Source of the DNA: Methanomassiliicoccales archaeon
Lineage (GTDB): Archaea > Thermoplasmatota > Thermoplasmata > Methanomassiliicoccales > Methanomethylophilaceae
Assembly (NCBI GenBank): GCA_900767505.1
Contig: CAAFZG010000061.1
Coordinates: forward strand, 1-36,806
Length of the DNA stretch: 36,806 bases
Direction of reading: 5' to 3'
Shown here: positions 32,511 to 36,806 of the stretch, in pieces
How positions within the stretch are numbered: the stretch's first letter is position 1
Layout of the letters: every line of letters starts with the position of its first letter
Program-made: the position numbers and the translations under genes
The notes under the pieces: generated by a model
Told to the model about the DNA's origin: nothing
Seen by the model: only the letters and a program-made list of their open reading frames with translations
Database searches by the model: none

Positions 32511-32768
32511 TCAGTTCTGCTGGCTGATGACCTCAAGCTGGCTGATGATGTTCCAGATGATGGTCCTGCCGTGAAGAGGTATGTTTGGATCGTTGGCGAG
32601 GTCGTCGAGGATGACGATCGCACCGGTTGCGCGGACATCCATGGCTTCCTTGGTGTCAAGGAGCTTTGTCTTTGCGTCAGTCGCGCCTTTCCTGATGTTT
32701 CTGGGGATGGAAGTATCCTCGGCAAGCATGTCGAGGGCATCCGCGATTTGTTTGATCTTGTCGGCCAT
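32511..32768 (-). CDS. UPF0147 family protein
   Basis: 85 residues, all helical. It matches the archaeal UPF0147 family: MADKIKQIADALDMLAED, TSIPRNIRKGATDAK and AIVILDDLANDPNIPLHGR are its conserved stretches. The function is unknown; the family is widespread in archaea. GGAGTG precedes the ATG at 32768; a TTG six codons upstream is also open. It follows the 54-residue gene by 14 bases and is probably co-transcribed. Confidence 0.88.
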   Translation of the reverse strand: MADKIKQIADALDMLAEDTSIPRNIRKGATDAKTKLLDTKEAMDVRATGAIVILDDLANDPNIPLHGRTIIWNIISQLEVISQQN

Positions 32769-32782
32769 AGGATCCACTCCGT

Positions 32783-32947
32783 TCAAAGTGTCTCGAACTC
32801 TTCCTGGAGGTCCTGCACGAGCTGTTCGAGTACCTCTTCGAAACTGTTGGATTTATATTCCCTGACGCCTCCGAGGTCGCTCTGAATCCTGATAACGAAA
32901 TCGTTGTTCTCTTTCACGATTTCAACGTTACAAAGTAGTTCTTCCAT
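32783..32947 (-). CDS. 54-residue acidic protein upstream of UPF0147
   Basis: 54 residues: an N-terminal beta hairpin (ELLCNVEIVKENNDFVIRIQ) and a C-terminal acidic helix (FEEVLEQLVQDLQEEFETL). AAGGGGGC is a good ribosome binding site before the ATG at 32947, and TATA-like CTTTTATATGAG lies at 32993-33004 on the minus strand. I do not recognise the family. Its tight link to the UPF0147 gene suggests a shared role. Confidence 0.75.
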   Translation of the reverse strand: MEELLCNVEIVKENNDFVIRIQSDLGGVREYKSNSFEEVLEQLVQDLQEEFETL

Positions 32948-33258
32948 ACAAACAAGCCCCCTTTAAGGTTCTATATGGAACCGTACTAGCATCTCATATA
33001 AAAGTGGTTGCTTATTATTCGAGACTGGAGACTCACTTCCGCGATGATTGTCATGGAGGTACCATCCAACCATGCAGTCTTGGACGTCCGTGGTGTCATC
33101 CTTCCATACACGTCTCAATACCTTTGTCCACAGGGTCCCGGATGGAAAAAACCGTCGGAAAGATTTATAATGATAATAGGGTTGAGGGGAATATCCCTGC
33201 GTTATAGCTATCAGTGGTAACGAGGGAAAAATCCGCTGCGCGGAAGGAGAACGATACA
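32948..33258. promoter_or_regulatory. Divergent promoter region between the UPF0147 pair and secE
   Basis: No gene is supported here. On the left is the minus-strand TATA box (about 32993-33004) and an imperfect palindrome GGTTCTATATGGAACC (32967-32982) at the expected transcript start. On the right is the plus-strand TTTATAAT (33163-33170) with a start expected near 33190, followed by AGGGGAATATCCCT (33184-33197) and a hairpin TCCGC/GCGGA (33232-33244) just before the secE ribosome binding site GGAAGGAG. The middle 150 bases show nothing clear. Confidence 0.5.
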
Positions 33259-33483
33259 ATGGCTGAAGAAGATTCATCCGTCTACGATCTGCAGGACGAG
33301 TTCGAGTCCAAGGCACGTGGCTTCGGAAAGGGTAAGTACGGCAGGATACTGAAGATGGCGCGCACGCCTAGCAGGGAAGAGTACGTCAAAACGCTGTACA
33401 TCACCGGAATCGGAATCATCATTATCGGAGCTGTCGGTTTCGCTATTTGGTGGCTTATGGACATCCTCCCCCACTACTTCTGA
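33259..33483 (+). CDS. secE: Protein translocase subunit SecE (Sec61 gamma)
   Basis: 74 residues. A polar N-terminal part with an amphipathic helix (FGKGKYGRILKMARTPSREEY) precedes one membrane helix (about 50-70, ITGIGIIIIGAVGFAIWWLM). This is the standard archaeal SecE layout, and position directly before spt5 and rpl11 is typical. The ATG at 33259 has GGAAGGAG before it; an in-frame start 15 codons upstream (33214) is less likely. Confidence 0.9.
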   Translation: MAEEDSSVYDLQDEFESKARGFGKGKYGRILKMARTPSREEYVKTLYITGIGIIIIGAVGFAIWWLMDILPHYF

Positions 33484-33492
33484 GGTGGATCC

Positions 33493-34311
33493 ATGGCATC
33501 GATGATATCTGGCGACAACGGCATGAAGAAGGTACACGCCGGCGAAATTGTCGGTTGGCCCTTCTCAGTCTCAGCAGATGCGCCCAAGGTGACGATTTCG
33601 TTCTCCATCACCACTGGTCCGGATGCAGAGAATGCGCCCGAGTGGACGGTAACGCTCAAGGATTCGTCGGTCGGAGTGGTATGGGGCAATTTCAGCAACA
33701 CAACCTCGCTGGTCGTGGATCTTCCCGGCAAGTCCCCGAAGGAGTTCACGCTCGAAGTCGAGTGCCCCTATGGAGCCAGGTACGGCGACACCGTAGAGAC
33801 CGAGGTATCGGTCGACACCGGTTCCGAATATGACACCATGAGCTTCAAGGCCATGGCATCACAGTCCATTATGGTCCTTAAGACCCAGATCGACCAGGAG
33901 AGGAGTGTCGCAGACACTCTGTTCGTCAAAGCCCAGGCCGAGACCAAGGAGAAGGACATATATGCGATCCTGAGTCCCGCAGGACTCAGAGGATACGTGT
34001 TCGTCGAAGGAATGAACACGGACCGTCTCCGTGAGAAGACCCGTGACATAAAGAAAGCGAGGTCTTTCATCGACGGAGAGACAAGCATCGAGGAGATCGG
34101 ACCCTATCTAGTCCCGATGTCCGCCGTTGTGGGAATCGTGGAGGGAGACATAGTCGAACTCATCAACGGTCCCTTCAAGGGTGAAAAAGCAAGGGTCCAA
34201 CAGATAGACCAGGCCAAGGAGGAGATCACAGTTGAGCTCACCGAGGCAATGGTCCCCATACCCGTCACTGTCAAAGGAGACAGCGTGAGGGTCTTAGAGA
34301 AGGAGAGATGA
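33493..34311 (+). CDS. spt5: Transcription elongation factor Spt5 (NusG family) with an extra N-terminal domain
   Basis: 272 residues, where archaeal Spt5 is normally about 150. The NGN domain spans about 124-205 (SIMVLKTQIDQERSVADTL, RGYVFVEGMNTDRLREKT) and the KOW domain about 210-270 (GDIVELINGPFKGEKARV). The first 120 residues are additional: a beta-rich region with PEWTVTLKDSSVGVVWG and FTLEVECPYGARYGDTVETE, similar in rhythm to NEW3/CARDB-like beta-sandwich domains. GAGGTGG just before the ATG at 33493, at the end of secE, shows this domain is translated as part of the protein. Spt5 with Spt4 keeps RNA polymerase processive. The role of the extra domain is unknown. Confidence 0.92.
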   Translation: MASMISGDNGMKKVHAGEIVGWPFSVSADAPKVTISFSITTGPDAENAPEWTVTLKDSSVGVVWGNFSNTTSLVVDLPGKSPKEFTLEVECPYGARYGDTVETEVSVDTGSEYDTMSFKAMASQSIMVLKTQIDQERSVADTLFVKAQAETKEKDIYAILSPAGLRGYVFVEGMNTDRLREKTRDIKKARSFIDGETSIEEIGPYLVPMSAVVGIVEGDIVELINGPFKGEKARVQQIDQAKEEITVELTEAMVPIPVTVKGDSVRVLEKER

Positions 34312-34314
34312 GCA

Positions 34315-34785
34315 ATGGTAGATACTGTTGAGGCATTGGTAGATGGAGGCAGAGCCTCCGCAGGTCCGCCCCTGGGCCCCGCACTTGGACCCAAAGGCGT
34401 GAACATCGGCCAGGTTATCGCTAAGATCAACGAGAAGACAAAGGCATTCGAGGGAATGAAGGTCCCCGTCAAGGTCCTTATCAACGATGATAAGACCTTC
34501 GACATCAAGGTCGGAACACCCCCCATGTCTGCTCTTATCAAGGGCGAGCTGGGAGTCGGATCCGGAGCACACAACGCCAAGACCGAGAAGGTCGGCAACC
34601 TGACTCTGGACCAGGCCAAGAAGGTCGCCACCATGAAGCAGGATGATCTTCTCGGTGCCGACATGAAGGCAAGGGTTCTCGAGGTCGCAGGAAACTGCGT
34701 GTCCGTCGGAGTCACAATCGACGGAAAGGACCCCCGCGTCTTCACAAAGGACGTCAAGGCCGGCGTCTACGACGGCCAGTTCTGA
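34315..34785 (+). CDS. rpl11: Ribosomal protein uL11
   Basis: 156 residues. The N-terminal domain has GGRASAGPPLGPALGPKGVN and the C-terminal RNA-binding domain the expected helices, ending SVGVTIDGKDPRVF. It binds the GTPase centre of 23S rRNA. AGGAGAG lies just before the ATG at 34315. L1, L10 and L12, which often follow in archaea, are absent: a strong hairpin ends the operon here. Confidence 0.96.
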   Translation: MVDTVEALVDGGRASAGPPLGPALGPKGVNIGQVIAKINEKTKAFEGMKVPVKVLINDDKTFDIKVGTPPMSALIKGELGVGSGAHNAKTEKVGNLTLDQAKKVATMKQDDLLGADMKARVLEVAGNCVSVGVTIDGKDPRVFTKDVKAGVYDGQF

Positions 34786-34792
34786 AACAATC

Positions 34793-34809
34793 GTGGGGGC
34801 TTCCCCCAC
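34793..34809 (+). terminator. Terminator of the secE-spt5-rpl11 operon
   Basis: GTGGGGG (34793-34799) pairs perfectly with CCCCCAC (34803-34809) around CTT, followed by ACTTTTCTC. It starts seven bases after the rpl11 stop. Confidence 0.8.
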
Positions 34810-34826
34810 ACTTTTCTCACACGTCG

Positions 34827-34861
34827 CAGCCGAATGAATCCGGCTGTCTGTACGGTTTTTC
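34827..34861. terminator. Second hairpin with T-run
   Basis: CAGCCG (34827-34832) pairs with CGGCTG (34841-34846), followed by TCTGTACGGTTTTTC. It backs up the first terminator. The bases from here to 34958 show no gene. Confidence 0.5.
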
Positions 34862-34958
34862 TTCTACGAAGTCGGTCGAAGATCACATCGATGTTCGCAC
34901 GTCATCGATCAGGATCGGAGAACAGAAGGGAATATGGCCCCGAAGGGCCGGTTTATGA

Positions 34959-35441
34959 TCAGCTGGTGTATTTGCCAGCGACGTCCAGGATACCGCCCAG
35001 GATGAGCAGCACAGATCCCGCAAGGGAGATCCAGAGTCCTGTGGCCGCGCTGATGCCGTAGCTTGCGAGGCCGCCGATGCTGATGCTGTCCATCTGTCCG
35101 TTGAACAGGATTATGAAGACAAGGGCGACGACTCCGAGGATCAGGGAGAGAACTCCGAGGAACCTGTTGACACCCGGGTTCTTCAGGGCGATAGGGGCGA
35201 CTGCTGTGAAGAATGCGACAATTCCCGCAACGAGTGCGACAAGGGGAGCGTAGTTGTACTCTGCATCTTCGAACATCTCTTCCGAATAAACGTCCCATCC
35301 TGTGTAGTCTGTGCTGGAGACAACGTATCCCAGCGCGGTGACATCCACGGTGACCCATGCGACGAACACTCCGATGATCATAAGGAGTGCTCCGAGGAGG
35401 GCCACAACGCCAAGGACGTTTCCTTTGCTGACGTTTGACAT
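34959..35441 (-). CDS. Four-helix membrane protein
   Basis: 160 residues. Hydrophobic segments lie at about 9-30, 64-84, 92-113 and 130-152. The loop between helices 1 and 2 (about 31-63) is outside, acidic and Tyr-rich (DYTGWDVYSEEMFEDAEYNY). No family is recognised; the layout resembles archaeal four-helix proteins of unknown function. AGAGGTAA before the ATG at 35441 supports the start; an in-frame start at 35501 adds 20 residues of non-matching sequence. A TATA-like CTTAAAAACC lies at 35511-35520 on the minus strand. Confidence 0.75.
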   Translation of the reverse strand: MSNVSKGNVLGVVALLGALLMIIGVFVAWVTVDVTALGYVVSSTDYTGWDVYSEEMFEDAEYNYAPLVALVAGIVAFFTAVAPIALKNPGVNRFLGVLSLILGVVALVFIILFNGQMDSISIGGLASYGISAATGLWISLAGSVLLILGGILDVAGKYTS

Positions 35442-35529
35442 TTCAATTACCTCTCGGTTTTTGACCGTGCTCAAGTATTGGAACGGCCAGTACTTATGCA
35501 TATGCTTGATGGTTTTTAAGGACTGTGTG

Positions 35530-36675
35530 TCATAAGTCCGCCATCACCTCCTGCCGATTGATGACCTCTAGACGTTCGTCTAATTCGCAATGTTCGTCAA
35601 CAAACCTCAGGATGTAGCCGCGGCGGATGTTGTAGAGGGTGTACCTGATCGTCATCGATATCGCCATCATCCTGAACAGACGGTCCTTCACACGCTCCCC
35701 GTACAGCTTCTTGATGACGGAGAAGAATGATTCCACGAGCCACCTCATGTTGTACCCGCTGATCCTGTGATGGCGCTCCTTCCCCAAGGCCTCCTCTATC
35801 ATCCTCAATGCGTGTCTGGTCACCAGATCCTTGTCATCTTTGAACTTCTCCTTGAGATTCGGATTGAAATCCAGGTCGACCTCCTCGATCAGCATCCAGT
35901 TGGCGACGGTGTCGTAGGCACCGTCGGCCAGAAGCCTCACCAGGCATACGCCCATCTTCAGTGTGCCTCTGACGATCGCCGGCATGACCCGGGCATCGCC
36001 CGGGGCTTCCGGCGTTATGGAGAACGAGACGACCTTCTGTGTCCGGACATCGAGGAGGACATGCTGTTTGATGAAGTTCCTCTTGTTGAGCGACCAGACC
36101 AGCTCGATGTAGATCCCGCTGCCCTTCGTTCCCACTCCCGAGCCGTCCAGGGCGCATTCCGCCTCCTTCCCGATATACTCCTTGTTCACCTTGACGGCCA
36201 TCGATCTGTGTATCTCCGCCGCCTTGGCATCCTTCTCGGCTTGTTCCAAGACATCGGCTTCGCATACGGGGATCTTCTGAGGCGCCGAATACTCCGGACA
36301 GATTTCGGAATCCAGGAACATGGTCGGATCGAAATCCCCTCTTCTTCCGCCGAGAAGCCTTTCGGCCTCCATCATGATCTCCATGCCCTTCCCGCCGGGT
36401 CCGAAGAACCGGTCCTTGTTGCGTTGGATCGTCTTGTATGACGGCATCGGCAGGTTCAATGCCGACAGGGTGGCTTTCATATCTCCGACGATCTCGCGAT
36501 AGCTCTGGTCCTTGGCCTCCTTCTGCATGGTCAGGAACAGTATGGTGGACGGGGGATATTCGAAGGGCCTTCCCGGTTTGTTCCTGTTGATCAGCTCCAG
36601 TTCGAGGATGCAATGCTCGAGATCGACCCATGCCGACAGATCCTCCTGAAACAGTATGACGGCCTTATCGTACAA
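35530..36675 (-). CDS. DDE transposase (IS5/IS1182-like)
   Basis: 381 residues from a TTG at 36675. The catalytic residues are D177 in CALDGSG, D251 in LLADGAYD and E315 in RWLVESFFSVIKKLYG, the order of DDE_Tnp_1 transposases; the C-terminal RWLVESFFS is the family's usual E-containing signature. The N-terminal DNA-binding part is short. The same frame stays open upstream to 36753 without an ATG or GTG and encodes GHDIYGNRYDSRSGYWGLYDK, which looks like genuine transposase sequence. The TTG start is therefore doubtful, and the true protein may begin in another frame (see 36591-36791). Confidence 0.8.
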   Translation of the reverse strand: MYDKAVILFQEDLSAWVDLEHCILELELINRNKPGRPFEYPPSTILFLTMQKEAKDQSYREIVGDMKATLSALNLPMPSYKTIQRNKDRFFGPGGKGMEIMMEAERLLGGRRGDFDPTMFLDSEICPEYSAPQKIPVCEADVLEQAEKDAKAAEIHRSMAVKVNKEYIGKEAECALDGSGVGTKGSGIYIELVWSLNKRNFIKQHVLLDVRTQKVVSFSITPEAPGDARVMPAIVRGTLKMGVCLVRLLADGAYDTVANWMLIEEVDLDFNPNLKEKFKDDKDLVTRHALRMIEEALGKERHHRISGYNMRWLVESFFSVIKKLYGERVKDRLFRMMAISMTIRYTLYNIRRGYILRFVDEHCELDERLEVINRQEVMADL

Positions 36676-36791
36676 CCCCCAGTATCCGCTACGGGAATCG
36701 TACCTATTCCCGTAGATGTCGTGTCCTTGTTGCGTCTGGCCTGTGCGTTCGTATTAACTACTTCTGAGGCTATCTTCGATTCGGAAGTCAT
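36591..36791 (-). other. Overlapping frame that could supply the transposase N-terminus
   Basis: An ATG at 36791 opens 66 codons starting MTSESKIASEVVNTNAQARR. Its first 25 residues look protein-like and precede the open transposase frame, which lies in the -1 frame relative to it. This suggests either a programmed -1 frameshift, as in several IS families, or a one-base lesion that has inactivated the element. A run of five G at 36677-36681 lies inside the overlap. Confidence 0.4.
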
Positions 36792-36806
36792 GCTATCTTG
36801 GCTCCA

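Larger units (their letters stand above)
35530..36806 (-). mobile_element. Insertion sequence with a DDE transposase, right end outside the window
   Basis: The transposase gene and its upstream frame fill this stretch. No matching terminal inverted repeats or target duplications could be seen: the left boundary should be near 35515-35530 and the other end lies beyond 36806. Base composition is like that of neighbouring genes. Confidence 0.6.

Noticed and set aside
32963..33316. Minus-strand frame of 117 codons between the UPF0147 pair and secE
   Set aside because: It overlaps two promoters and the secE start, has no ribosome binding site, and its translation looks random.
35500..36806. Terminal inverted repeats of the insertion sequence
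   Set aside because: Only short, poor matches (AAGGAC near 35516 and 36720) were found, and the right end may lie outside the window.

Overview
The window is archaeal chromosome of moderate GC. It carries a complete A-type ATP synthase operon, the small subunit of DNA polymerase D, TFB, Gar1, TiaS, a two-repeat tRNA splicing endonuclease, SecE-Spt5-L11, an archaeal Cdc48/VAT and an Orc1/Cdc6. Many genes have a TATA box about 25 bases before the start codon, as in leaderless archaeal transcripts, while genes inside operons use GGAGG/GGTG-type ribosome binding sites. Gene content and style suggest the Thermoplasmata, possibly Methanomassiliicoccales; that placement is inference, because no marker specific to the group was tested.

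Layout. Positions 1-4133 hold leftward genes: a cut-off M20 peptidase, a thiolase, TiaS and a small membrane protein with an OB-like outer domain. Positions 4190-5977 are a probable replication origin. Two near-identical origin recognition boxes face outward around an AT-rich zone with mini-boxes, a 26-residue membrane protein gene and cdc6. Then come a signal peptidase, a zinc-ribbon membrane protein and a dCMP deaminase. Positions 7880-16435 are the ATP synthase operon in the order H-I-K-E-C-F-A-B-D, ending in an overlapping 52-residue membrane protein gene.

Positions 16563-25106 hold DP1, a DUF54/COG1325 RNA-binding protein coupled to a TIM-barrel isomerase, and two leftward operons. One encodes a DNA-binding regulator, a TraB-like protein and a CPBP membrane protease with overlapping ends; the other encodes a winged-helix regulator, Cdc48 and Hsp20. 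Positions 25107-29294 hold trpB2 with two TGTACA boxes in its promoter, endA, a winged-helix protein, and gar1-tfb.

Positions 29295-36806 hold an intergenic RNA candidate, a small membrane protein, purE-guaAb, a PH-domain protein, guaAa, UPF0147 with a 54-residue partner, secE-spt5-rpl11 ending in strong hairpins, a four-helix membrane protein and an insertion sequence cut by the window edge.

The points most worth checking are the origin architecture, the extra beta-sandwich domain on Spt5, the TRP-box-like pair before trpB2, the unannotated tiny membrane proteins (26 and 52 residues), and the two-frame start of the transposase. No CRISPR array, tRNA or rRNA gene was seen.
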